Below are positions 1 to 12,035 of a stretch of DNA of 64,000 bases, in pieces; the first letter of the stretch is position 1; every line of letters starts with the position of its first letter. The DNA comes from Adiantum capillus-veneris. Its lineage: Eukaryota > Streptophyta > Polypodiopsida > Polypodiales > Pteridaceae. The stretch is taken from contig CM043958.1 in NCBI GenBank assembly GCA_014529385.2, positions 91,707,935 through 91,771,934 on the forward strand, read 5' to 3'. The notes below the pieces were generated by a model. That model searched no databases, was not told where the DNA came from, and was given only the letters and a program-made list of their open reading frames with translations. Both the position numbers and the translations under genes were made by a program.

Positions 1-1
1 C

Positions 2-583
2 GCCGATGAGTATAGCCGTGACCTACAAGAATCTTTTCAAAAGATTAGGGAGGCTATAGCCATCTCTCAACAAAGGCAAAAAGCTGCTGCTGATAAGCAC
101 AGAAGAGCCTTAATGTTCAAAGAAAATGATTGGGTCTTACTCAAGTTTCCTAAGGCTCGATTAAGGCAAACGACGGGCAAAAATCCTATGGGCCATCAAA
201 AGTATTATGCTAAACTAGCAAAAAGATACTATGGTCCTTTCCAAATCTTGAAGCCCGTCAATGAGACGGCTTATCAACTCAAGTTGCCCAACCATTGGCT
301 TATACACAATGCCTTTCATGTAAGCCTACTTAAGCCCTACAAAGGAGAGCCACCAACTGAACCAATTATTGAAGACCCTCCCGAAGTTGAAGACCAAGAA
401 GAGGTGCTACAACCCGAAGCTGTCCTTCGGCATGAAGACAAGGTACTACAACATGGTAAGATAATCCGACGGTATCTTATTAAGTTCAAAAATTATCCTT
501 TTGAAGATGCTAAATGGATGCAAGGAGTACAACTTAAGGATAGTATGAACCTTGTCAATGCTTACAATGCTACATTAGAGTAA
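2..583 (+). CDS. Partial chromovirus polyprotein: integrase C-terminus and chromodomain
   Basis: This is the 3' end of an upstream retrotransposon unit cut by the window edge. The frame is open from position 2 to the TAA at 581-583. It holds the integrase C-terminal region (the LKFPKARLRQTTG stretch and the HNAFHVSLLKPY motif) followed by a chromodomain-like tail with the YLIKFKNYPFEDAKW core. In this family the chromodomain binds modified histone tails and steers integration. It is almost identical to 7171-7757 apart from a 3-bp deletion near position 6 and a few substitutions. No stop is present in the part seen. Confidence 0.9.
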   Translation, partial: ADEYSRDLQESFQKIREAIAISQQRQKAAADKHRRALMFKENDWVLLKFPKARLRQTTGKNPMGHQKYYAKLAKRYYGPFQILKPVNETAYQLKLPNHWLIHNAFHVSLLKPYKGEPPTEPIIEDPPEVEDQEEVLQPEAVLRHEDKVLQHGKIIRRYLIKFKNYPFEDAKWMQGVQLKDSMNLVNAYNATLE

Positions 584-1027
584 GAAAATGTACAACTCTC
601 TTTTAAATGACTCATGTTTTTGTCTTATAAGACTAATCCTCTTTTTAATTGTGCACAAATTTAACTAGTATGCATGCTTAGAATCATGTTTGTGATGACG
701 ACGTCTCTCAAACACCAAGTAGAGTTTGTCACTCTACTTTGGGAGAATGAAATGGACTAAAGAGCAGACATACTTGCGGCAGCTATGTCTCCCAAGCACC
801 AAATGGATTAGTCATCCATCTTGGCAAGATGTCGTAGGGTAAAAAGGGATCCTCTACCCGCTAAGTACGATTGACTAATGACTAAGGCTTTATCTCTTCT
901 ACCTCATAGTCGAGGACGACTATGATTTCAAGAGAGAGTTAATGTCATAAAATCTATATCTAACCAACCCAAATGATTTTCTCATATTAAATTGATCACT
1001 TAATGTGGGAGAATAAATGGGAACAAG
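584..1027 (+). other. Chromovirus 3' untranslated stretch and purine-rich tract
   Basis: This non-coding stretch lies between the polyprotein stop and the LTR and is repeated at 7758-8203. The last 20 bases before the LTR are purine-rich (GGGAGAATAAATGGGAACAAG, with a few T), the expected place for the polypurine tract that primes plus-strand synthesis. A weaker GGGAGAATGAAATGG lies about 275 bp upstream. A minus-strand relative of this stretch is at about 58370-58770. Confidence 0.7.
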
Positions 1028-2552
1028 TGTTAAGATATAGATATGTGCTTATAGATCTATCTCAACACGGGGCCAATAGTAAAGGGCCCAAATGGGAGAT
1101 GGTCTATCAAGAGCAAGGCTAACCAATGGAGCATAAGACCTTAGGGTTAGCTTCATTGAAGACCTCCAATATTGTGTGTAAAAGTCCTTTAACCTTAGGT
1201 AAGCTAGGGCTGAGCTTGAGGTGGGAACCCAGCCCAAGCTCAAGGTGCTTGTCGTGCTTGAGGTGCTTGTCCTGCTTGAGGTGCTTGTCATGCTTGAGGT
1301 GCTTGATTAAGATGCTTGAGGTGCTTGACTTGGTGCATGATTAAGGTGCTTGAAGTGCCTTGAGAAGCTTGCCTGAGATGCTTGTGGGAACACCCCCTAC
1401 TTCAAGTGCTTAGTCATGCTTGATGACTAAGGGGCTTGCTCATCCAAAGTCAAAAAGATCCCTACAAGGAGGGGGGCGAGCCTACAAGGGGGGGGGGATG
1501 AGAGAGAACACACACACACACACACACACAAGGGAAGCCCGAGCTTGAAGAGGCAGCAAGGACACTTTCAAGTTCCTCCTCATGTTGCCCTCATGGTGTG
1601 CTTGAAACCTATTGGTTGGCCACCCCAGGGGTCCAATGATAATTTAGGATATTTAATTAATTGATTTTGCATTTATCAAGTCCTCTCTCTCAAAGGGGAA
1701 AGGGGGACACTTGTCCCAAGGCTACCCATGTTGCTTGTAATGGCTCCTGCTTGTGATTGGCTAGGCCTGGAGGGGTCCAATGAGCTTCAAGCATGAGCTA
1801 CAAGGGGGGGTCGACCCAAGCAATCTGGGGGGTGCTTAGGGGGTATACTCACCCACACACACTCACAAACACTCTCATTGTGTACTATGCAAAGTGCAAG
1901 AACTCCCTCTCCTTCTCCAAGCAAGTAGAGGTTGAGAGCCTACACCAACACTCTTGGCTATGGAGTGCAAATCCATCCAAGAGCCATGCTTCAATGCTTG
2001 AGCTTGCCATCTATTTCTTCTTCATTACTATGCTATTATGTATGCTAGCACAAGAGTTATGATAAGTGAGGAACTAGATCTTTCTCGTATGAAATGTTTC
2101 TTCTTCCTCTTCCTACCCTCATTCCCTGCTAGCTCTCTCCATCCTTTGAAGGTGTTTGAGGTCTTGGGACTGAGGCTTGGTATAGTTAAAGCTTTCTTCA
2201 AGTTTAGGTTATGCTGTGATGGTGATGCATGAAGCTTTCCATCTTCATTGCTTCACCTAGGTCACAAGGAACACAAAGAATGTATTGTAACAAGTCTCTC
2301 TTTATGGGAGAAATCATAATACAAATGCCTATTGGAGGGGGGACCGCTCCACATATAATCCGGTCCTCGACTGTTGTCATGTTCTCTAAATTCTCTCTCT
2401 TGCAAAAGTATTGTCCATGCCAAGTTAACTAATTGCTATAATTATGTTGCTATCTTCAATTATGTCTACCCGCTATGCTCACAAAATCATTTCTTGAAAG
2501 TACTCTCATGAAATTCCGCTACTCTCAAATTGAATAGGAAAATTCCATTACA
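1028..2552 (+). repeat. Chromovirus LTR, left copy (1,525 bp)
   Basis: It begins TGTTAAG and ends TTACA, and the primer-binding site starts two bases later. It matches 8204-9791 along its length. Over the first 235 bases I count about six differences. The length difference from the other copy (1,525 against 1,588 bp) comes mostly from the G and AC tracts. It contains a GGTGCTTGAG-type minisatellite (1240-1384), a short G run (1490-1497) and an AC tract. Confidence 0.88.
1240..1384 (+). repeat. TGCTTGAGG minisatellite in LTR
   Basis: Imperfect tandem copies of about 10 and 20 bp built on the word GGTGCTTGAG or GGTGCTTGTC. The counterpart in the right LTR is 8412-8576, where units are rearranged: one CTTGAGGTGCTTGTC unit is lost and a GACTGGCTCCATGCTTGAG unit is present. 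The array lies in the first quarter of the LTR. Confidence 0.8.
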
Positions 2553-2553
2553 T

Positions 2554-2565
2554 TGGTATCAGAGC
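2554..2565 (+). promoter_or_regulatory. Primer-binding site, initiator-Met tRNA type
   Basis: TGGTATCAGAGC is complementary to the 3' end of plant initiator methionine tRNA, the usual minus-strand primer of plant LTR retrotransposons. It lies one base (T) after the TTACA end of the left LTR, which fixes the LTR boundary. Confidence 0.93.
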
Positions 2566-2966
2566 ATTTGGTTTCTCTTTTCTTGCTTAAGAAGAGAGGT
2601 CCTTAAGTAGCCTATAAATGGTTGATGTTGTTAATTATAATAGAGTAAGTGGAACTGGGATCTAATATCGGTTTTGTTAAGCCCACTATGTGGGGGATGG
2701 TGCACACCTCAGGAGCTTTGGACTTAATAATGGAGTCTTTTTAGACTTGCCTACGGCTTTACCATTATTGAGCCATAAGAAGTCCGAAAGGAGCTAGCCC
2801 TTGGCAACTCTGCTATGCTAGACCTACTCCTCTACTCTCTATAATTAACCACTTTGAGCCGTGGGTGTAGATACTTAAGAGCCGATTTTCAAAGGCTAAG
2901 AGGAGTGGAAACTAAGGTTTTGAACTGCCAAAGCACACACTAAGTATAAACATAAATTTTGTTAAC
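2566..2966 (+). other. Chromovirus leader before gag
   Basis: About 400 bp of non-coding leader between the primer-binding site and the ATG at 2967. No reading frame of note is seen. Packaging signals would be expected here but cannot be recognised by eye. Confidence 0.6.
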
Positions 2967-5900
2967 ATGGCTGACAATAATCAAGAGAGTAGAATGAACA
3001 TTGATAGCTTTGATTTTGCACATGAAGGTGCTAATGATGATGCTCCCATGTTTGTGAATTATCTCGTCGCTAGGTTGCAGCAAGCTATGGGCAACCCTGC
3101 TTTGCAAGCCGAAGTTACTCAACAACTTCGTGCTTATGGAATTTCCCTTCCTCTCCCAGAGGAGAGAGAGCTTAGGAGGCCTCTTGAAGAGACCCCCAAA
3201 AGAAGACTCTCTCCCATTCGAGAGGAGGAATCCAAAGAGAAAGAAAGCAATGAAAGTCTAAGTTCTTCTGAAGAGGTGGCTCCACGAAGACGGCGGTCTA
3301 GACAATCGCCTACTCCTCCCAAGAGGAAAAGAGCAACCTATAGTCCTTGTCCTCATCACTCTGAAAGGCAAGAGAGGAAACAAAGGAAGAAAAGGGCTAG
3401 GAAGAGGTCACCCTCTTCTCCTTCTTCTTCACCTTCCTCGTCTTCCGATGAAATTTATGGCTATTCTCCTAGAGAATACAAGAGGGGAGGACATCGCAAA
3501 TCATTTCCTGCATGGCGAAGGTCACAAAAGCTAAAGAAGATCAAGGAGGGAGGAAAGAGTATCGCTTTTCTCACCTACGATGGCACCTTTGGTGCTACCG
3601 ACAAAGTGTTGGCCTTCATCCAGCAATTTGATGCGGCCTTTTGGGACGAGGGATTCACAGAGTCCTCCAAGCTACGCCATGTAGCTATGCACTTCCAAAA
3701 ATCAGCTCGTCAATGGTGGGCTAGCCTTCGTGGCAATGGAGAAGCCCCAAAGACATGGAAAACTCTACGAGTTTCCATCATGAAGCAATTTCTTCCAAGC
3801 GATACTAAAGATAAAGTTCTTACCGAATGGCGCGGCTTGAAGCTTCTCTCTCATGAGTCTATCAACAAGTATGTAGACAAGTTTTGGGATTTACATCTCA
3901 AAGCTACTGTCTTTCAAAAGATAGACTTTGCCGAGAAAAGACAACAATTCTGTGCGGGATTACCTGAAGAGATGGCCGAATACATCAACTCTCAACGGCC
4001 TAGTACTATTACCGAAGTAATCCATCACACCATGGTTGCTTCACGCATCAATTTCCATCAAGGGGCTAGACGTAATGTCAAGCCCATGGAAAACAAAGAT
4101 AAAAATGATGCAAAGGGGAAATCCAATGCTCAAAATAATTCCCAAGGCACTTCCAACAACAACAATAACAACAACAACAATCGGTCCAAGGAGAAGGGAG
4201 TTTACAAAGGTAAAAACAAACTCTCTCCTGAAGAGCTTGAAACTTTTCGCAAGGACCATAAATGTTTCAAGTGTGGGGAGCAAGGACATGGCTATCGTTC
4301 TTGCCCCAAGAAGAATACTCGCAATGAGACTCCTAGGGCTTCCACCATCGAAGCTCCAAAAGAGAATGCTCATTGCAAAGGATCATCACTCTCCTATGCT
4401 TGGGGAAAGGTAAGAGAGCATGATGCCTTCATCTTGTTTGACCCTGGCTCTACTCTCAACTTCATATCAATAGAGTTGGCCACCAAGTTGGGCATTCAAA
4501 CTTTTGAGATGGGAGATATAGTAACAGCTGATGCAGCTTTCAAGGGACAACAAGCGTCCGTTACTCCCTTGATTGGGAATTTGAGGCTTCATGTCCAAAG
4601 CTATGTCGGCAAAGAAGACTTCTTCATCTCTCCTCTCCAGCATCAGGATGTTATCCTAGGGACACCATGGTTTGATCACATGGTTGCCAACATGAAGTTC
4701 CCTGAAAGGAGAATTTACTTCACCTACAGGGGAAAGAACATGTATATAGATGCTAGTGAGCGTGGTTGCACTATTCCACTTGTAAATCCTCTTTCTTTTG
4801 ATAAATCAATGAAAAGCTTAGCTTCTACGTACATGATTTATGTCAAAGAGTCTCTAAAAGCTAATAATGTTTCATCAAATGAAAATGATAGGAATCAAGA
4901 AGAGTTAGACTTGTCTACTTTTCTAAAAGGATTCCAAGATGTGTTCATCGATGATATCCCTATGGACCTACCTCCAAAACGAGGGGATGATTACCATCGT
5001 ATTGAGCTCCTTCCAGGAAGCTCACCGCCTAACAAACCTCCTTATCAGGTCTCACAAGCTCAACAAGAGGAGATTATGAGGCAAGTACAGGAATTGGTAG
5101 ACAAAGGAATGGTGAGGCCTAGTTCCTCTCCCTTTTGTTCTCTAGTCCTTTTAGTGCAAAAGAAAGATGGTACATACCGTATGTGTGTGGACTATCGAGC
5201 ACTAAACCATATCACTATCAAAAACAGATTTCCCGTGCCTTGGGTAGATGATCTGTTTGATAAGCTACAAGGCTCTACCTACTTCAGTAGGACTGACCTT
5301 AAGAGTGGCTATCATCAAATAAGGATAGTGGATGAAGATATCCTAAAGACCGCGTTTAGCACAACATTTGGTCTTTATGAATATCTAGTCATGCCTTTTG
5401 GCTTGACTAATGCACCAGCTACTTTCAATCGTCTCATGGAGAAAATTTTTAGACCATATCGTAAATTCACTGGAGTGTTCTTTGATGATATCATCATCTA
5501 CTCCAAATCTTTGGAGGAACATAAGCAACATCTCCAAGTGATTTTTCAAGCCTTGAGGGAAAACAAACTTTTTCTCAACCAAAAGAAAAGTGAATTCTTC
5601 CTTCAAGAGATTCAATATCTAGGTCATATTATCTCTCACGATGGTATTCGTATGGATCCATCAAAGTTAGAGGTAATAAAATCATAGCCTAACCCAAGGA
5701 ATCTACATGAGCTAAGAAGCTTTATTGGTATGTGTGCATACTATAGACGCTTCATAGCAAAATTCTCTCGAGTAGCAGGACCACTACACGACTTAACAAA
5801 GAAGAACGTTAAGTTTGTATGGACTGCTAAGGAGCAAAATGCTTTTAAAAAACTCAAAGATAAGCTTACTTCCCAACCAGTCCTCGTGCTTCTGGATCTC

Positions 5901-7757
5901 TCAAAACCATTTGAGGTCCAATGTGATGCTTGTGGTGATTGCCTTGGAGCGGTTTTGCTTCAAGAAGGGCATGCCATAGCATATGAAAGCCGAAGGCTCA
6001 ATAGTGATGAACGAGTCTTGGGCATTTATGAGAAAGAGCTTTTAGCTGTTCTACATGCCCTAGATACATGGAAGCACTACCTATTGGGGACTCCATTTAT
6101 CCTACGAACCGACCACCAAAGTCTCAAGTATTTCATGACGCAAACCAAACTTTTCGACAAACAAATGAGGTGGGCAAATTTTCTTTCACAATTTAATTTC
6201 CATATTGCTCATATAGCTGGTAAGCACAATCAAGTTTCCGATGCACTTTCACGATGACCAAAAGTTAATGCGGTGTCTATAGCTACTCACAATGATCTAT
6301 CCTCTATGATAGATGAGTATGCTACTGACCCTGACTTTAGAGACATAATGTTAGCCCTTGCTTTGGGGAAGAAAGAGGAACCATTCACCTTGCAGGATGG
6401 TTATCTTCTCCACGGCAATAGACTATGTGTTACCCATTCCCTTCGTGAGAAGGTTATGTATGAATCCCATGCTCCTCCATATGCAGGGCATAGAGGTATT
6501 CAACCTACTCTCCGAGGAGTAGGGACGTATTTCTATTGGCCTACCATGAAAGTGGACATACAAGAGTATGCTTCAAAATGTGTAGTATGCCAAAAGACCA
6601 AGTATGATAGAGGGAAGCAACCTGGATTACTCCAGCCATTGCCTATTCCAAATTCACCATGGGAGAGTATATCCATGGATTTCATCTTTGGATTACCCAA
6701 CTCTATCCATGGGAATACAGGAATATGGACAATAGTCGATAGGTTTAGCAAGCAAGCACATTTTATTCCTGTCAAAAAGACTATTAAGGCACATCAAATG
6801 GCAACTCTCTTCATATCTCAGATTTTCAAGCACCATGGATTACCCACATCCATCGTGTCAGATAGAGATCCTAGAATGAACAGTAATTTTTGGAAAGGTC
6901 TCTTTGAAAATCTAGGAACAAGATTGAATTTCTCTTCGGCCTATCACCCACAAACGGATGGCCAAAGTGAGATAGCCAATCTTACGATACTCGATCTACT
7001 CAAGACTTATGTTACCGAAGTAGATCAACGCTCACTATGGGAAAAGTATTTACCTCTAGTAGAGTATGCCTACAATAATACTGTACATACTTCTACGGGG
7101 AAAGCACCTTTTGAGATCATGGAGGGAAGACCTAAAAGACCCTTGCTACTCAAAGTACATGGGAAGATCTTCGCCGCCAATGAGTATAGCCGTGACCTAC
7201 AAGAATCTTTTCAAAAGATTAGGGAGGCTATAGCCATCTCTCAACAAAGGCAAAAAGCTGCTGCTGATAAGCACAGAAGAGCCTTAATGTTCAAAGAAAA
7301 TGATTGGGTCTTACTCAAGTTTCCTAAGGCTCGATTAAGGCAAACGACGGGCAAAAATCCTACGGGCCATCAAAAGTATTATGCTAAACTAGCAAAAAGA
7401 TACTATGGTCCTTTCCAAATCTTGAAGCTCGTCAATGAGATGGCTTATCAACTCAAGTTGCCCAACCATTGGCTTATACACAATGCCTTTCATGTAAGCC
7501 TACTTAAGCCCTACAAAGGAGAGCCACCAACTGAACCAATTATTGAAGACCCTCCCGAAGTTGAAGACCGAGAAGAGGTGCTACAACCCGAAGCTGTCCT
7601 TCGGCATGAAGACAAGGTACTACAACATGGTAAGATAATCCGACGGTATCTTATTAAGTTCAAAAATTATCCTTTTGAAGATGCTAAATGGATGCAAGGA
7701 GTACAACTTAAGGATAGTATGAACCTTGTCAATGCTTACAATGCTACATTAGAGTAA
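2967..7757 (+). pseudogene. Chromovirus Gag-Pol polyprotein with two in-frame stops
   Basis: One frame of 1,597 codons runs from ATG 2967 to TAA 7755-7757, broken by TAG at 5685-5687 (codon 907) and TGA at 6255-6257 (codon 1097). Domains in order: Gag with an arginine/serine-rich N-terminal part; a CCHC zinc knuckle CFKCGEQGHGYRSCP (about residue 433); an aspartic protease with FDPGST (about 492); reverse transcriptase with CVDYRALN and the FFDD active site (about 839); RNase H with CDACGD and TDHQSL; integrase with an HHCC zinc finger (first His about 1168) and D1238, D1299, E1335, which is exactly D,D35E; and a chromodomain at the end. The first stop falls where relatives usually have Trp, the second where Arg is usual. 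No frameshift was found, so the copy is recent. Translation past the stops would be needed for activity. Confidence 0.93.
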
Positions 7758-8203
7758 GCAAATGTACAACTCTCTTTTAAATGACTCATGTTTTTGTCTT
7801 ATAAGACTAATCCTCTTTTTAATTGTGCACGAATTTAACTAGTATGCATGCTTAGAATCATGTTTGTGATGACGACGTCTCCCAAACATCAAGTAGAATT
7901 TGTCACTCTACTTTGGGAGAATGAAATGGACTAAAGAGCAGACATGCTTGCGGCAGCTATGTCTCCCAAGCACCAAATGGATTAGGCATCCATCTTGGAA
8001 AGATGTCGTAGGGTAAAAAAGGGATCCTCTCCCCGCTAAGTACGATTGACTAATGACTAAGGCTTTATCTCTTCTACCTCATAGTCGAGGACGACTATGA
8101 TTTCAAGAGAGAGGTAATGTCATAAAATCTAATATCTAACCAACCCAAATGATTTTCTTATATTGAATTGATCACTTAATGTGGGAGAATAAATGGGAAC
8201 AAG
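7758..8203 (+). other. Chromovirus 3' untranslated stretch, second copy
   Basis: Matches 584-1027 with scattered substitutions. It ends with the same purine-rich tract immediately before the TGTTAAG of the right LTR. Confidence 0.75.
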
Positions 8204-8680
8204 TGTTAAGATATAGATATGTGCTTATAGATCTATCTCAACACGGGGCCAATAGTAAAGGGGCCCAAATGGGAGATGTTCTATCAAGAGCAAGGCTAAC
8301 CAATGGAGCATAAGACCTTAGGGTTAGCTTCATTGCAGACCTCCAATAATGTGTGTAAAAGTCCTTTGACCTTAGGTAAGCTAGGGCTGAGCTTGAGGTG
8401 GGAACCCGGCCCAAGCTCAAGGTGCTTGTCGTGCTTGTCTTGCTTAAGGTGCTTGTCATGCTTGAGGTGCTTGATTAAGATGCTTGAGGTGCTTGACTGG
8501 CTCCATGCTTGAGGTGCTTGACTTGGTGCATGACTAAGGTGCTTGAGGTGCCTTGAGAAGCTTGCCTAAGATGCTTGTGGGAACACCCCCTACTTCAAGT
8601 GCTTAGTCATGCTTGATGACTAAGGTGCTTGCTCATCCAAAGTCAAAAATATCCCTACAAGGAGGGTGGCGAGCCTACAA

Positions 8681-8714
<34 letters not shown>

Positions 8715-8722
8715 TGAGAGAG

Positions 8723-8774
<52 letters not shown>

Positions 8775-9791
8775 GAAGCCCGAGCTTGAAGAGGCAGCAC
8801 ACTTGTCAAGTTCCTCCCCATGTTGCCCTCATGGTGTGCCTGAAGCCTATTGGTTGGCCACCCAAGGGGTCCAATGATAATTTAGGATATTTAATTAATT
8901 GATTTTGCATTTATCAAGTCCTCTCTCTCAAAGGGGAAAGGGGGACACTTGTCCCAAGGCTACCCATGTTGCTTGTAATGGCTCCTGCTTGTGATTGGCT
9001 AGGCCTGGAGGGGTCCAATGAGCTTCAAGCATGAGCTACAAGGGGGGGTCGACCCAAGCAATCTAGGGGGGTGCTTAGGGGGTATACTCACCCACACACA
9101 CTCACAAACACTCTCATTGTGTACTATGCAAAGTGCAAGAACTCCCTCTCCTTCTCCAAGCAAGTAGAGGTTGAGAGCCTACACCAACACTCTTGGCTAT
9201 GGAGTGCAAATCCATCCAAGATCCATGCTTCAATTCTTGAGCTTGCCATCTATTTCTTCTTCATTACTATGCTATTATGTATGCTAGCACAAGAGTTATG
9301 ATAAGTGAGGAACTAGCTCTTTCTCGTATGAAATGTTTCTTCTTCCTCTTCCCTACCCTCATTCCCTGCTAGCTCTCTCCACCTTCGAAGGTGTTTGAGG
9401 TCTTGGGACTGAGGCTTGGTATAGTTAAAGCTTTCTTCAAGTTTAGGTTATGCTATGATGGTGATGAATGAAGCTTTCCATCTTCATTGCTTCACCTAGG
9501 TCACAAGGAACACAAAGAATGTATTGTAACAAGTCTCTCTTTATGGGAGAAATCATAATACAAATGCCTATTGGAGGGGGGACCGGCTCCACATAAATCC
9601 GGTCCTCAACTGTTGTCATGTTCTCTAAATTCTCTCTCTTGCAAAAGTATTGTCCATGCCAAGTTAACTAATTGCTATAATTATGTTGCTATCTTCAATT
9701 ATGTCTACCCGCTATGCTCACAAAATCATTTCTTGAAAGTACTCTCATTAAATTCCGCTACTCTCAAATTGAATAGGCAAATTCCATTACA
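8204..9791 (+). repeat. Chromovirus LTR, right copy (1,588 bp)
   Basis: Starts TGTTAAG and ends TTACA like the left copy. It carries an expanded G run of 33 bases (8681-8713) and about 24 AC units (8724-8772), both much shorter in the left copy. The sequence that follows (CTCTCTATGCC) does not resemble a primer-binding site, so this is the outer end of the tandem array. Confidence 0.88.
8681..8772 (+). repeat. G33 tract and (AC)n microsatellite in LTR
   Basis: An uninterrupted run of 33 G is followed by GATGAGAGAGA and about 24 AC dinucleotides. The left LTR has only 8 G and about 11 AC at the same place, so both tracts grew or shrank after the copies separated, unless the run length is an assembly artefact. 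Confidence 0.9.
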
Positions 9792-12035
9792 CTCTCTATG
9801 CCATATTAGTCTGGTAATCTAGAGAACTTGAAACAACGGAACTTGAAATAACATCGTAATTAGTGGTTACAAAATTTGTTAGTTGACAAGAGAAAATTAG
9901 TAATTTGTTCTTCTAAGAAAGAAGAAGTTTTCTTATGTAAGTGTGAGAGCTTAAGTATGAATTGATGTAGAATGAATAGTAACCCAATGTCTAAGGTATG
10001 CAATGGCATGAAGATGAGAACAAAACACTTACCTTGGTGTGTGTATGGTAAGAGTCTTTCGGAAGAGGACTCCATTCTATCCATACTCCCCATATCTTCA
10101 AGAGAAGGACAATGGTGACTATGTTGATGTCCCTTGGTCTAGTAATAGCGATTCCAATATGTGTGCTGATGATGTCCTTGTTCACAAACCCCCATGAACA
10201 AAGAAGCTACAAAATTTTCATAGAAAAGCAACGAATGCCTTTCTAATTTGTAAGGCTATCCATAAACTTTCAAGAACATTCCTCAATTGTTGATCCATCT
10301 CCTCCTTCTCGAAGAGTGACTAGCATAGGTTTTTAGTACATAATCTTTAAGGCATCATAAACCCTTGATAGGATGCAAGAGAACACTCATACTTCTCCTT
10401 CACAAAGAATGACTAGCACAATTTCTAATTACATAATGTTTTAGGCAGCATAAGCCCTTGATAAGATGCAAAAGAACGTTCATATTCGTAGATTTGATTA
10501 GTATTTTCTACAAAATGCTTCCATTTATGCAGAAAACTCAGACCTTTCACAATCCAGCCAATATGTCTCTAAGATTCCAAGTCCATATGCAAAAGCTTTT
10601 TGACCTTCAAATATGCTTAATTCAATCACTAAATATTGAAAGAAAAAGAGGAATTGCATAGAAAATGGGGGAGAGGACATCTCATTACCAATTGATTGAA
10701 ACATACAAATAAAAGGCAATAATGTGTGTCTTGTGTCCTTCATGTCCATTGCATGAAAATAATCAATCTTGATAGAGAGATCTCAGGTTGCAAAAGTCCA
10801 TAATAGAATATATTAACAAGATCACCTTTCATTTTGAAGGTATCATGCATGTGTGTGCAAGCCCTCTTTCATGCCCAATGCCACATGAGCAACATTTGTA
10901 CACAAGCTAGGACTACATTTTTCCTTGGTCTTGTCTAATTTTTTTCCCATCTAGCATCTTGAGGCTAAGGCCTCTAGTCTCATTGTAGTACTAATTGCTT
11001 CCTATTCTATGAAACATGTTACTAATAAAGTGGTTTATGATATCCTTTGCAGTATTTGATTGAGACTTTCAAGAGATTATACCTCTTTGAATCTAGAGGA
11101 ACCTATGGGCCACAAGTAGAGCCTCTCAATCCACCACAACTTTAAACTTGCAACGTTATTTTTCTAAGAACTTTCCACATACCTATAATCACGTTGTAAG
11201 CTACAACAAGTCACCCTACAAATACATGAAAATTGGGCACAAAAGAGATTTTTTCTTATGTAAGAACAACATATCAAAGAAGAAATTTCAAGGTCATCCT
11301 AGAAGCATCATGTTGCATCACAACCATGAGCTTGTGAAATTGATATGCTTGTGTGCATCAAATATTTCTTTTCCTTGTGTATATTAAGCTTCCATGTGCA
11401 TAAAGCCAGATGACTAGAAAATTTGTGCATGAAATACCATTTTAAAATTTAAAACAAGCATGCACAAGAAGAGATTTTATATAGCCATCAACAAGGGCTA
11501 GGCTTTAATATTTCTTCAAGTTTCCAACACAAAAACACTAGAACTATATCTTTCTTTGGTGCCTTTCACATGGTATGTGCCATGTGGTAAAAATGATTCA
11601 AATGTACCACTTTTTGTGTTGATTGTACAAGAATAAATTATGTGTCCTCAAATGTAAGCCTCATGTAAAGGAAAGAAATTAATTTAATCAAAGGCAGAGA
11701 ACTAGCTCCTTGCCCATCTCTACAAGAATCCTTTCTGTGCTTGAATTATGGGAGACAACTATGAGTGGAAAAATACAAGTATTTAAATCATCAAGCATTT
11801 CCATAGGTGGTAGCTACCAGCCATTAACTACACCTTTCAAGTATGTGAATAGGGTGGGACTCTTTTTTTCCCTATTGCCTCAATATCCAAGTGGTGGTTT
11901 GTAGAGCTTGTACTCATCACCTATGTCAAATGCATTTTTCCAAAGACAATATCATGAAAATAAAAAAGAGAGCCAACTTGAGCAAGGTTCTTCATAGTTG
12001 CAAGGCCAATCAAGCACAAAAGCACTATAAGAAGG
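9792..12035. other. Gene-free stretch with a 93-bp tandem duplication
   Basis: Base composition is AT-rich and I see no protein-like reading frame. At 10304-10487 a unit of about 93 bp that starts CCTTCTCGAAGAGTGAC or CCTTCACAAAGAATGAC is present twice with many differences, so it is an old duplication. Nothing else is recognisable. Confidence 0.6.

Larger units (their letters stand above)
1..9791 (+). mobile_element. Tandem Ty3/gypsy chromovirus (internal-LTR-internal-LTR)
   Basis: Positions 1-2552 and about 7171-9791 are the same sequence with few differences: integrase C-terminus, chromodomain, 3' untranslated stretch and LTR. Between them lies one full internal region (2553-8203). The order is therefore partial internal region, LTR, full internal region, LTR, with the middle LTR shared by two units. 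The LTRs open with TGTTAAG and close with TTACA, and an initiator-Met primer-binding site follows the left LTR directly. This organisation is expected from unequal recombination between LTRs, or from insertion next to an identical copy. The left end lies outside the window, so target-site duplications cannot be tested. Confidence 0.88.

Noticed and set aside
2554-2565. tRNA gene fragment
   Set aside because: Only the 12-base primer-binding complement is present, at an LTR boundary, as at 17591, 44246 and 61569.
4041-4413. Overlapping frames on both strands within gag
   Set aside because: Shadows of the Gag coding sequence. They have no motif of their own.
8620-8902. Reading frames across the G33 and AC tracts (poly-Gly, Thr-His repeats)
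   Set aside because: They are translations of simple repeats inside an LTR.
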